The notes below the pieces were generated by a model. That model was not told where the DNA came from. It was given only the letters and a program-made list of their open reading frames with translations, and ran no database searches. Below, one piece after another: positions 46,554-57,359 of a DNA stretch of 64,000 bases. Within the stretch, counting starts at the first letter, position 1; the number at the start of each line of letters is the position of its first letter. The translations under genes were made by a program, and so were the position numbers. The stretch spans positions 436,501-500,500 of the forward strand of contig OX359200.1 of assembly GCA_947172415.1 (NCBI GenBank). The letters are read 5' to 3'. This DNA is from Chondrosia reniformis (lineage: Eukaryota > Porifera > Demospongiae > Chondrillida > Chondrillidae).

Positions 46554-48366
46554 TTAGTCTTCCAGAATATCCTGCTCTTCCTCCTCCTCTATATCGTCTT
46601 CCATATGTTCAATTGCCAGTTTATCCATATCATCAAAGTTTCCTCTTTGATTGTGAATCTCATGTGAGATCACGTGGGCAGTGATTCCATCTAATGCGTC
46701 AAACCTGCGAACAGCTCTTCCCACAAATTGCGTGAAGTATACCTTTGAAGATGGCTGGACGTTGCGAAGGATTCCTACCACTGAGACATTCTTTCTATCA
46801 AAACCTTCTGTGCAGCGATAGATTACCACTAAAATGCGATACATTCCCTTAGCAAAATCATCAAGAACCCTTTTCTTTGTGTTGGTAACATAGGCTGCAG
46901 CCTTTTCCTCCTTTCTTCCATCTTTTAAGCAAAGACTGTTCCATAGCTTTGCAATGCTCTTTCCTTCCTGTACATTTTTGGCTAAGATCATTCCTTGATG
47001 TTTGTGTCTGTTATCCTGTTCATCATGCTTTGTCAATAGTGTTTTCATTTCACTCAACACTCCCTATAAGATTTTAGTGATTTGTTATAAATTTATAAAT
47101 TATGATCAATTTAATTTTATTCTGAATGAAACTGTTCACATGTGAAATTGTTACTACCATATATCAACCAGTTATCATCAATATTTTTAAAACAATTGCA
47201 ATTGGTGGTTCTATTACCCAACTGAAGGAAAGGGTAAAGATAGCCCATCAAAAGATTTCATATCTAAAAACAACTTAAGTACTTACCATAATTTCCTTTG
47301 CTCTTGAAAAGGCTTCATCTATATTGTTGTTTCCCATTATTTTCAAAATATCCAGCTGGTCCAGATCACCATCCCAACTGGTAACTTCTCTGAATGCTTT
47401 TGGACGGATAATCCCCTTTTCCACTGCATCATCATAAGTCAGCTGATAGCACGGCCTTTTCTTCTTGTTGTTTGCTTGAAGAATATATTCTCCACCATTG
47501 TAAGGTGTGGCAGTCAGAAATACCACTTTTCTTCCTTTGAAATGAGTGACTATACTCTTCCATGTTTCAGTGGGGTAATGGTGAGCTTCGTCTACAATGA
47601 CCAGATCAAAGCGACTTTGGGGAATATCATCTATATTTACATTTGATGTTTGTCCAAACTTGTGAGCATTGGCTATAACCAGTGCAATGCTTTGTACTTC
47701 ATGAATATCTGTTGCCTTTCTGATCAGTCTGGTAGAAGGAACGAAGCTATTCCTGTCATCTTCATTACGAAAGAGACCTCTTTTTATCAACCAGGGATCT
47801 GTGGTAAAATCCTTGTAAAGCTGCTCAGAGATGGTAATGGATGGTGTGATCACCAAAACATAGGTGGTGTTTAGCACATATGGAGCAAGTATGGCTATCC
47901 CTGATTTCCCAGTACCAGTCGGTAGCACAGCCAGTGACACATTATGCAAATCTGTATCTTTAAAGGCCTCTGGAGGATTAGCTAATTCCTCCTTTAATGC
48001 TTTCAAGGCATCTACTTGATGTTGGTAGAGACACTTTTGATGAGCCAGATCTTGCAATCTTTCATAAACAATGGTATGGATATTGTTAAATTGGGTTCCC
48101 TGTGACTAAAATAGATTACAATCTGATTTATGGAATAGAAATGTCTTTCTTTGTGAAATATGGTAAATGGGATTATGTAACATTTGCTACGCTTGGTACA
48201 TTACTGAAAGTAACTTAAGAGCTTCGACCCAGATCAGTGCTGACAAAGACATTCATTTCATTTTGGTGATGTTCATAGTAGTACGTATACATTTCAAGTA
48301 ACAATACATAGTTTAGTATCTATTTACACTTACACGTACGAAGGATCTCGAAAGGGCCATGGCCAT
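46554..48366 (-). CDS. SF2 helicase of the ResIII (type III restriction / Irc3-like) group
   Basis: Three exons: 48366-48334, 48099-47287, 47063-46554; 1356 nt, 451 residues. Start MAMALSRSFVR is short, basic and free of acids, so it could be mitochondrial targeting, but this is weak. Helicase motifs in order: Q-like YQHQVDALKAL, Walker A LPTGTGKSG, LVITPSITISEQL, DEAH box VIVDEAHHYP, FLTATPYNGG, then in the second lobe GMILAKNV, ILVVIYRCTEGFD and arginine finger QFVGRAVRRFD. The acidic tail EEEEEQDILED ends the protein. Relatives in bacteria are stand-alone or restriction-associated helicases; in yeast Irc3 is a mitochondrial DNA helicase of this group. Two ordinary introns show it is settled in a eukaryotic genome. 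Its start codon lies only 34 bp beyond the stop of the damaged membrane-protein gene upstream. Confidence 0.82.
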
Positions 48367-48400
48367 TTTGGGTGAAATCCGGTTAAATTGAAGTTTCCCA

Positions 48401-49235
48401 TCAATGATAAATATGCAACATTTTCAGCTTTGTTAATCGTCTGTTTGGTGCAGAAGTACATCTTATGCAATATTTGTTGAGTGCTTTCATTGGTAGAATG
48501 CTGGTAAGAATTAACGCACCAATATTAACTGCATTGACAAGAAGTATGCATAACCATTTTGAAGGCGAACTTTTTTCATGTATCATGTCATTCCCTGCGT
48601 AGACTTTAATGTTCTTTAGAATAGGTTCTAATGGTTTTCCATTGTACCATAAGGGTCTGTATTGGAAATATACTCCTTCTTTCCATAATTTATTCTGAGG
48701 CTAAAAATGAAACAGTGGTTGATATATATGACCGTATAGCAATGTGACTGTATATTTACGTAATTGCTGCCTTACTTCAAGATTACCTATATATCTGCTG
48801 AGTATATTTTGATTGCAGAGTGTAGGAACATTAACACAAAAGGAAACTGGTAGATAATATTCATTTCTAAGTGGATGAAAAATTAAGGGAGACATCAGAA
48901 TCCAATAAAAGTTTCTATACCAAACGTAAGCGTGACATTCTTCACTATTCCACTGACAACATGTGTTTCTTAAGTTTGTTGATTCCAATGTAGTCTCATT
49001 TGTTGCATTGATCATTCGAAAGTAAAAAAACATTTATTTTATGTAGATTTCGAGGTAGTTGATCAATTGGCAATGGCTTTCCAAAGAAATTATAAAAGCC
49101 GTAGTCACTATTTTTATTTCTAAAAACTTGAATCAACTCTTCAAAACTCTCCACACACTCCTTCTTCTTGTCTTCCTCTCCACTTGTGAATCCCATCTGG
49201 AGCAGGATCATTATCAGCCAAAGTGAACTAATCAT
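48401..49235 (-). pseudogene. Unrecognised signal-peptide / membrane family, truncated copy
   Basis: ATG at 49233-49235 opens MISSLWLIMILLQMGFTSG, a signal peptide, then ECVESFEELIQVFRNKNSDY. A second segment (about 49030-48776, in another frame, donor GAA|GTAAGG) carries NTCCQWNSEECHAYVWYRNF. The last exon (48699-48401) contains ILLVNAVNIGALILTSILP and then stops. The plus-strand relative (49876-51664) continues for more than 200 further residues with several membrane segments, so this copy has lost its 3' part. How the first two segments join is unclear: the frame changes at the same place in both relatives, so a small intron or an old shift is possible. I do not know the family. The helicase gene begins right after its stop. 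Confidence 0.55.
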
Positions 49236-49685
49236 TATTCCCTTCCAGAAAGTACGTACATAAACAACCTATCTATAGTTCCAATATTGTGAAATCTTTA
49301 TTCTGCACACTTTGTACTTCTCTTATTCAACTCTGATTATTATAGAAACTAAATTCATGCTTGCACACTATACTATTATATATGTAGGATGTAAAAACAA
49401 TGAAAGTATATAATAATTATTATGCATGTCTCGTGCATTGCAGTTTCACTCCAAAACTTAAATAACAAAACAGTAAATTAAATATGTTTCATTTACAGTG
49501 AATACGTAATTGCTATACATATATAGTTAATATTAATGCATGTACGAATATTATTTTTATAAGGTCCACACACTTGTATAAATGTATATACCTACAGAGC
49601 ATGCAAATGAAGGATACACAGTCTGTATATATATGATTTTTTGAACTTCCTACTTCCTATATGTATTCAGTTACTGTACATGTAC

Positions 49686-49775
49686 AGGATTCACAGAAGA
49701 TCAAGATAAAGAAAAAGACAAAGACTCCCAGGATCAGTGAAATTCCCATAAACAGCTGTCTGACCCAGTGGAGAT
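49686..49775 (-). repeat. Dispersed SINE-like repeat, 3' part
   Basis: Minus-orientation fragment (CACAGAAGATCAAGATAAAG ... CAGCTGTCTGACCCAGTGGA) in the spacer between the two inverted membrane-family genes. Confidence 0.55.
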
Positions 49776-49875
49776 TTTGATATATGAATATCATTATTTA
49801 AGGGTTATATAGAGGATAGAGGGAGCCCCATTGTAAGAAAGTACATGTATTTTGTTGGGGATGGGTATATATATC

Positions 49876-51664
49876 ATGATGAAAACTTTTAGATCTATTC
49901 ATTGGATGATAATAATCTCCATAGCGATAAGATTCACAAGTGGAGAGGGAGACAAGGAGGAGTGTGTGGAGAGTTTTGAAGAGTTGATTCAAGTTCTCAG
50001 TAATGAAAGCAGCTACTATGGAATGTATGATTACTTTGGACATCCACTTTACATTAATCAACTCAATGGTACTAAGTGGAATGAAATCTTTACAGAATTA
50101 GAGTATTCCACTTTCATATGATAAATATAACCAACCAGAATGAGCCAAACTCATCAATGAACACTTTTAAGTGCTGCCAGTGGAACAGTGAGTGATGCTC
50201 TGTCTATGTGTGGTATTCAAACTTTGTTTACTTATTCTTTCCTCCTATTTGGTTATTGGTTTTGAACATTCAATATTATTCTCATTCTAAGTGTTTGAAT
50301 ATACCAACCTTGTGTGATCTTGTGGAATACTACAAGGTTTTGGAATTGTGAGTTGTAAACCAAAGCATTCTAATCCATATTGCCACCAAAAGATTATACA
50401 AAGAAAGGGGGGCTGCATGAATTAACTCATTTTCATTCTATTCAATTAAAAAAATCCACAAACAGTCACCCAATGAAATCCAGTGGCTTACATGGGTCTA
50501 TATACGTTGTTCAATGTATATATATAAAGGTTTATATCTGAATCCTTCTTCATGTTATTTATTTTGGTTAAACATATGCTTATATGTATATGTGTGTATT
50601 CTGTATATACGTACGTATGTTGACTTGGTACTTTGTTGTAATCAGAAGTGATTATGTTCTTTTAGAAACCAAGATACTTGAAAACTGAAATCTTCTCTAA
50701 ATATCGGCCAATGGACATTTGGTTTTCAACCATACCTAAATATATAATTCAAAGGTTAGACGACTCAGTCATACATTCGGCAAATGGAATTTTTCCAGAG
50801 AGATGGACCAGCTTATTTCTGTCAAATTTAGTTGTTTTAGGACTAGTAATTCTTGGAAGTGTGTTCACAATGAAATTATTCCTTGAATGTGACGAGAAGC
50901 TGCAAATGTGGAGTTCAAATAAGAGATTAACAGAATTTAAAATCACTGGATGGTCTATCTATATATTATTAATGGGAATTGAATTCTTTCTCAATATAAG
51001 AAGTATCCATCTTCTATTGTCACATGAAGAATATTATCCAGAGTACTTTCTACCTGATCCAGTAATAAGTCTCATTGTTAAACTTCTAATGATTGTCATC
51101 CATGTTTGTGAATATCCAGTCATCTATAGCAGAGTACACAAATGTCTATCAACTGATCACCAACGATTGCAGCCCTCAAAGTGGAAGGAGGTGATCAGAA
51201 GCCATGCAATAGCCATTGGTCCACTCTATTTTCTCCAATATGCTATAGTAAATGTTGTAAACATTGTAATATTATTTGTGAATTCTCCCCTCTATACATT
51301 GGGATATGCCTTGCACAACCTTCTGTTAATAACAATAGCAGTTACAATTCTTCATGAGCTATATCTGATGTTGAGACACCCTCGGAATTGTTGCATTTGC
51401 AAGAATCATGTATCGATCCTCATCTGTTTTGCATTGCTTTCTATATCATATGGAGTGACATATGGTATAGGTCCAATATTATCATATTACAACAAACACT
51501 CTCCACTGTTGACTGGAAATAAAGTGACTCAATATGTGATATCATCTGTTTGTATTGCTCTCCTTGGGTATTTTGGAAGGAAGATTGTAAAAGGGACAAT
51601 TGAAGGAATGGAAAGCCAAAGAAACAATAATATGCAAGAAGATGTACAAATGTTATCTTTTTGA
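49876..51664 (+). pseudogene. Unrecognised signal-peptide / multi-membrane-segment family, longer copy
   Basis: Starts near ATG 49876 with a signal peptide (MIIISIAIRFTSGEGD) and ECVESFEELIQVLSNESSYY. A second segment (about 50115-50347) reads NTFKCCQWNSE, a TGA at 50193-50195, then CSVYVWYSNFVYLFF and NIPTLCDL. The last exon (from 50666, after TTTTAG) is open for about 330 codons to 51664, with at least six hydrophobic stretches such as LFLSNLVVLGLVILGSVFTM and VISSVCIALLGYF. It ends in a short polar tail. The layout (secreted Cys-containing head, then many membrane helices) suggests a receptor or transporter, but no family motif is recognised. The TGA lies inside a good donor string (ACA|GTGAGT), so alternative splicing could skip it; otherwise this copy is a pseudogene. 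Confidence 0.55.
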
Positions 51665-51811
51665 GTGTGACCTATATACAGTATATATACTATGTATTAT
51701 TATTATTATTTATATATGTACCTACAATTGAAAGTGCAATTTTAAGAACAAATACCATCATGCATGAATAGTGAATATGTATGTTGTGTTTTGGAGGGTT
51801 GGGAAGGGAAT

Positions 51812-52690
51812 CTGGATATGCAAATGGAGGCATTGGTTCCTCCAAAGCCGTATGAATTAGTAAGAGCCATTCTGTTGTTACTGTCCCATAATACTGCCTT
51901 TGGGGAGACAATATTCAAAGAAAATTCACTAGTTTTTGTTGTGAAGTTTATAGTTTGAGGAATTATTCCCTCATGGATGGCCAGCACAGTAAAAATGGCT
52001 GAATCTTCTCCTGGTAGTAGCCCTTGAGTATATCTATCATTAGAGAAACTAAAAGTCGGCGACTGTGCTTGCTTAAAAGTTTACGAGCTACTGTCCGGAA
52101 ATACATGACTTTCATATAAATATATATTTTCGGTCACTTTGAACTTTGATCGATAACTTCCAGTCGGGACGCTATTTCTGGGCCAAACTTGGTACACCAT
52201 CTAGAGTCAGTCTACTTATTACGTGAGCAAAAAAGAAAGAAGATTGAATGCTTTGCCACTGAGAACAGGCGTCCGAAATTACATGGTGTCCGAATATAGA
52301 AGCTACGCCCTAGTGAGATAGAACTCCCTGATTGCGTACAGCAAGTTCTCTAAGAAAGGTCTTTGTAATGACGTTCGATTTGAAATTTATAGCTTTCCAG
52401 ATATCATAGGGACGACTTCTGATTGCTTACTCTAAATGCTAAACCCACCTTAAGCAACATGAATTGCAGAAAGCTTCTCTCTACCAATTCCAACAACAAC
52501 ACGTGCACCCAAATGGACGGGCCATCAGTTCCAATTCCATTCAGTGTCGAGGCTACGGGAAGCGATGACGTAATAGATTACTCTCGTTTATGACAAATAA
52601 TACATCACAGCAGCATTATGCAATCATTCCTATACCATTGTATTGCGAACACATCAGCAGTTTTCGGGCAGGGGAGAATGAGACCATTGC
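51812..52690. repeat. Circularly permuted duplicate of the OXSM 3' region
   Basis: 51812-52000 equals 42525-42716 (part of the last OXSM exon); 52003-52690 equals 41826-42524. In the source the break point reads ATTGCC|GGAATCTGG; here the copy starts with GGAATCTGG and ends with ATTGCC. The new junction is AAAATGGCT|GAATC with about 2 bp of microhomology. Differences are few (for example GACGG/GATGG), so the event is recent. The copied exon piece is not a functional gene. Confidence 0.85.
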
Positions 52691-54530
52691 CATTAAATAG
52701 AGGATATGCATCGGTTGCGCAATAAAAAGGTCGAAGGTGAATCAATGTATTAGCAGGTATATGAAAAAGCAACAAAAAGCTGTTTTACAAGCTGCTGGAA
52801 TCATTCTAAATCCTACCAACCTTACAAACTAAATAAAGCTATCTTTAAGAACATTACAAGATCGAAATTTTGGCTAAAATGGGATTCTTCCTGAACGTGT
52901 TCCTCCTGCCTTTTGCGTGCAAAAACAATCGCCCTTTCCCTTTTCAAGAGTTATAATGGCTTTATCTTCTACTAAATATGTTGAAAATTAAGAAGAAAAG
53001 TAGCTTTTGTTGGATAATAATCGACCTTGTTAAGTACATATCTTTTATATCCAAATAATTGTCCCATCATTCTAATTCGTTGTCGATAAGTTTTTTGGTC
53101 ACTCTTCAAATCCAAATCGCTTTACTTTCTAGTTACCGAAAGTTTCTTTCTTCTATAACGATGATCCTTTTACAGCCCTTTTTCCTATGTTAACATACAG
53201 AACCAGATTAACTATTCACCGTTGACCCCTTAACCACAGAGTGGGCGTAACTTTGCATATCGTCTATTGATCACAGCTGTTACTATGGCAATGTTTTTAG
53301 GTGTTGTTATGGTAATTTGTAAGGCTGTCTGGAATTAAGGCAATGTTCTTAAATGGTAGGAAGTGTGCTTTTAGCCAATTGCATGTTCATTGATACTATC
53401 ATTAGTTGTTTACAGAAAAAGATTGAATTCTTATAGAATTTACAATTGTTTAAATTTCAGTATGCCACTTCTGTATGGTTAGCCTTATCATATGATCACT
53501 GTCTTGTTACTTTTTCCAGATGTGCTAGTCACTGTCTCAAGCACTGTCATTCCTACTTCTAACTTTTTGAATGTTTTAGGCAATGAACTTAAACAGGTAT
53601 ATCTTCTAAATTTTGTGTATGTAACTTCTGTGATTGTATCTGTTCATGTACTTGTTAACCATAGCAACTGACTTTAGGAGGATATTCCTCTTCATTGAAC
53701 AAATAATATATTTCAAATATTTTGATAAAACCATTATGTACATACAGTATATAATATATATTACAGTCAAATTTAAATTTAAAATAAATATAACTATTAC
53801 TAAAATAAGTTGAGTCATGTTATTGTTATTGCTTTAAGTTGCTTGTAGTACGTACATGGGTTCATGTAGTCTATTGTCTAATTCCTCTCAATGGCTATCA
53901 ACTTACAGATATAGAATAATGGATGTTTTTAGGATCTCTTAATTGCAAAGCAATTGACTATTGCCATGGTAACAATCTATTACCAAATTAGGACTACTAC
54001 CATAATCAATTTAGCTAAAACTATATCCTTTATACAGTATAATAATGTAGATTTGTGTCTGGTATACCAATGGCCAATTAATCAATCTACCTTTATTCTT
54101 GTACACTGTCTCCTGACCACTTTTCCATCTTTGAATGTAAACATTGTTGCAAATAAATGTTATTTTAGTTTAAGTATGAGTTCAGGATATCATGGTAAAA
54201 TACTTAAAGATCAAAGTGCATGGAGTAGGTTAATTGATGTCCACATTAAGCCTTCTGTGTGTGAAATGGACTGTCTTCAGCAAATAACTAAATTATTATT
54301 TAATGTTTTTTATGTTTGTCTTCTAAACCTTATGTCCATGCAGAATATTCTCATTCCACAGTTTCATCTCCAACAAAATCAAATGAAGAATATCCATGGC
54401 AACAATTCTAGTTAAGGGTGCAATAACTCTGGTTACTATAGTTAATCAGTCTTTAATGCTCTTATGTGCTAGTTATTAATTAAACATTGGAACAAAATAA
54501 TAATATTATGAAATGATATACAACAACTGT
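52691..54530. other. Gene-poor stretch
   Basis: AT-rich sequence without splice-consistent coding signal. The longest open frame (53954-54415) starts at TTG, has no recognisable motif and unremarkable composition, so I do not call it. No repeat of note. Confidence 0.4.
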
Positions 54531-55244
54531 TTATGAATCTGGTTCACTTGTTCTAATAGTTAAACCATGCATTGTTTTTATTTCTTCCTTCAAAGCCTGG
54601 AGAAAAGTATAAAATGCTATTATCATAATTGGAGCACAGATGTTGACAGGCAATGTCAACTTATTATATAAGTCCCAATACAATTGTGGGACGACTTTAT
54701 ACAACCATTATGCGAATAGAAGGGACTGTCCCTGTTTGTACATTACATTAATTTTACTGATACGATTTGCATTCAAAGTTGTTGCACTTTGTAGAGATGG
54801 TACACAAACTGAAAATTAGAGGGGCAAATTTAGAGTTAACAGGAAGGTCTAATTGATACAAGATGCTTTCTGCATTTGTATTAAAGTGTAGAGATAATCA
54901 CAAACTTACATCATTCACCATCTGATGCTGCTGCACTGTCCGTTTCCCTCTAAACTTGTCAGACACAATATCAATTTGATACATGGATCCACACCCGCCT
55001 GCATGGTACAATGTAGCATATCCAATACCAACGCACACAACAACACAAGATTGTGATTACACACTTTACCTGAAATATCTTGTACAGTCAGTTTCAGTGG
55101 AGATAATTTTGAAGTTAGAATTTCCGATATTCGTCGTTCGCCGTCCAGTTGTTGCTCTAAAATCCCTGATATATGTACAGATTTCGCATTTACTGACGAG
55201 ATACATTTCAATAGCAGCGCTTGCGTACTTCTGTGAACTGCCAT
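54531..55244 (-). CDS. BOLA3: BolA-like protein 3, mitochondrial Fe-S cluster factor
   Basis: Three exons: 55244-55070, 54998-54910, 54596-54531; 330 nt, 109 residues. The start MAVHRSTQALLLKCISSVNA is basic and amphipathic, consistent with mitochondrial import. The BolA core reads RRISEILTSKLSPLKLTVQD, then SGGCGSMYQIDIVSDKF with the conserved Cys, then RTVQQHQMVNDALKEEIKTM and HGLTIRTSEPDS. This matches human BOLA3 (DISGGCGAMYEIKIESEEF, KRTVQQHQMVNQALKEEIKE). With GLRX5/NFU1, BOLA3 helps deliver 4Fe-4S clusters to lipoate synthase and complex I/II subunits. The 3' end of the neighbouring DHODH gene is only about 160 bp upstream of its start. Confidence 0.93.
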
Positions 55245-55402
55245 TTTTATTTAGATAACTAAAACACAAGTGTTTAAAAAACATGATTGTCCCTGGCTAA
55301 TATTTAGTTAAGTATCTTTCTTGTGCCTGCTTCCCACGGCCTCCTGAACGTTCTTGTATCCTTTACTTCTATAATTATGAAAACTTTAGTAATGTAAGGA
55401 TC

Positions 55403-57126
55403 TCAACACTTGAATAGAATATTATACTTTAAAATATCTTCCAATTCTCTTTTAATTCTCGGAACTAGAGTTGGTCCATGAATGACCAAGCTTGAGTAAA
55501 GCTGTACCAGCGAGGCCCCAGCACAAATCTTTTCATAAGCATCCTTACCACTGGATACACCTCCAACTCCAATTATAGGAATTTCCCCTACAGAAACACA
55601 TTAAGTACCTCAATACTGACACGTAGTATAATGACTATAAATACAATTGTTGATCAGACCAAACCTTTGGTTAGTAGGTACATTTCACTGACTGTCTCTG
55701 TCGCTAGCTCTCTTAAGGGCTCTCCAGACAGTCCACCCACTTCTGTTGCGTGTACACTCTTCAGAGAAGATGGTCTGGAGACTGTAGTGTTTGTCACAAT
55801 TAAACCATCCACTCCTGAGTCTTTCTCCGTGACAAAGGAAGCAAATTCAACCTTCTCTTCTCTTGTCAAGTCAGGTGCTATCTTGACCAATAAAGGCTTG
55901 TTTCTCAGTAAATCACGTTCTGCAGACACCTAATATGTACGGAGAACACCATTCTCTCGTCATATGCTCAATACTACAGGTTTAGCTTGTAATAATGTAT
56001 GTGAGTACCTTAGCAACCAAATATGTGAGTACCTTAGCAACCAAATATGTGAGTACCTTAGCAACCAAACTTTTCAATTTAGCTATCTTTTGATAATTCC
56101 TCAGACCAGGAGTGTTTGGAGAAGAGACATTAATCACTAGGTAGCTAGCAAAGGGACCCAACTCCCTGACTCCCCACACATAGTCGTCTGAAGCTTCAAG
56201 TGTCTCCTTGTTTTTCCCCAAGTTCACTCCTAATACCCTAGGAGTGAACTCATCAGTGTTGCCATGACGATTGATCTTTTGGTGCCATTTCTGTAATCTT
56301 CCTTTGACAATATCAATTCCATGACTGTTGAAGCCATACCTGTGCACCAAGAGTTAGAAATGCACATAAAAGATCAGTCTGGCGTACTAGACCATCCTAG
56401 TCTGACGAAATCAGGCCTTTCATTGCATAATCACCACAGTGATTTCATCAAACTAGTAAAGTATGGACGTGTTTGACAGTAACATATTTAATACCAGACA
56501 CGCACCTATTTATGATGGCATCGTCTTCGTGTAGTCTAAAGACTCGTGGCCTGTCGTTCCCCTTTTGAGGTCTCGGTGTCACACTTCCGACCTCCACAAA
56601 CCCAAATCCTAGAGCAAACAGACCCTCCATTGCCTCGCCATGTTTATCAAAGCCAGCTGCCATGCCTATTGGATTAGGCAATGCTTTATTCCACAAGTGA
56701 ACATGCTACATTTATACAGGAACATACAGTATTGATATATAATACATTTATACAGGAACTGATATATAGTAAGTATGTCCTCAAAAACATGTTGCAATAG
56801 CTATGCATGCAGACACAATTGGCTATTAAATTCCATAACCACATATAGTATATAAGCACAAAGCTCTGTTTGTAATGAAACAGGTATAACTTCCAGTAAA
56901 ACGGCTTGACTCTTACGAGGAGACTTGAATCCTCTTTCGAATCGCGAGGCACTACTTTCCAGCTAGCCAGTTTCACCGCAAACCTGTGAGATTTTTCCGG
57001 ATCCATCAATCGAACAAGAGGCATCACAATATTTCTATAACTCCACTCGTGCCCGCTATACAGAAGGTATGCTGACGTACCCAGCACCAGAGAGCTTCCA
57101 ATGGAAAGGCAAATGAATCGTACCAT
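55403..57126 (-). CDS. DHODH: Dihydroorotate dehydrogenase, mitochondrial (class 2)
   Basis: Five exons: 57126-56917, 56705-56506, 56339-56057, 55929-55665, 55587-55403; 1143 nt, 380 residues. The N-terminus has a membrane/targeting helix ([20 protein letters not shown]), then the ubiquinone-tunnel helices ([20 protein letters not shown]) diagnostic of class 2. FMN-binding barrel motifs: [59 protein letters not shown] with the catalytic Ser region, [46 protein letters not shown]. It oxidises dihydroorotate to orotate at the inner mitochondrial membrane, passing electrons to ubiquinone. The donor of exon 3 lies in a 24-bp triplication (see findings). Confidence 0.95.
56001..56070. repeat. 24-bp triplication carrying a splice donor
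   Basis: Three copies of GTTGCTAAG|GTACTCACATATTTG at the end of DHODH exon 3, giving candidate donors after 56057, 56033 and 56009. Because 24 is a multiple of three, using a later donor would insert VLTYLVAK once or twice without a frame change. Confidence 0.85.
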
Positions 57127-57133
57127 AATCAAT

Positions 57134-57249
57134 AGTCTCGTTAAACAGACCGCTATCTCGCCTCCATGTTCACTTGATGACGTCTCGCAGACCGGTGACA
57201 GCATCACGTGAATATGGAGGCGAGACACAGCGGTCTGGTTAACGAGACT
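57134..57249. repeat. Foldback element between CTDP1 end and DHODH start
   Basis: Inverted arms AGTCTCGTTAAACAGACCGC and GCGGTCTGGTTAACGAGACT with a second matching pair CTCGCCTCCATGTTCAC / GTGAATATGGAGGCGAG. It begins about 8 bp upstream of the DHODH ATG, so it occupies the place of its promoter and 5' UTR. A partial relative is at 26418-26477. Confidence 0.7.
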
Positions 57250-57359
57250 TCAATCTAACAAAGAGGCTGAATATAAGGGAATGTGTATTGGGGCGATAAG
57301 GAAACATTTAATACTATACACACAAGGATTACAAATGGCGGTTGAAGAGAAAACTATTG

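Noticed and set aside
53954-54415. 153-codon open frame on the plus strand
   Set aside because: It starts with TTG, has no motif, its composition matches the AT-rich surroundings, and no splice signals or conserved partner support it.
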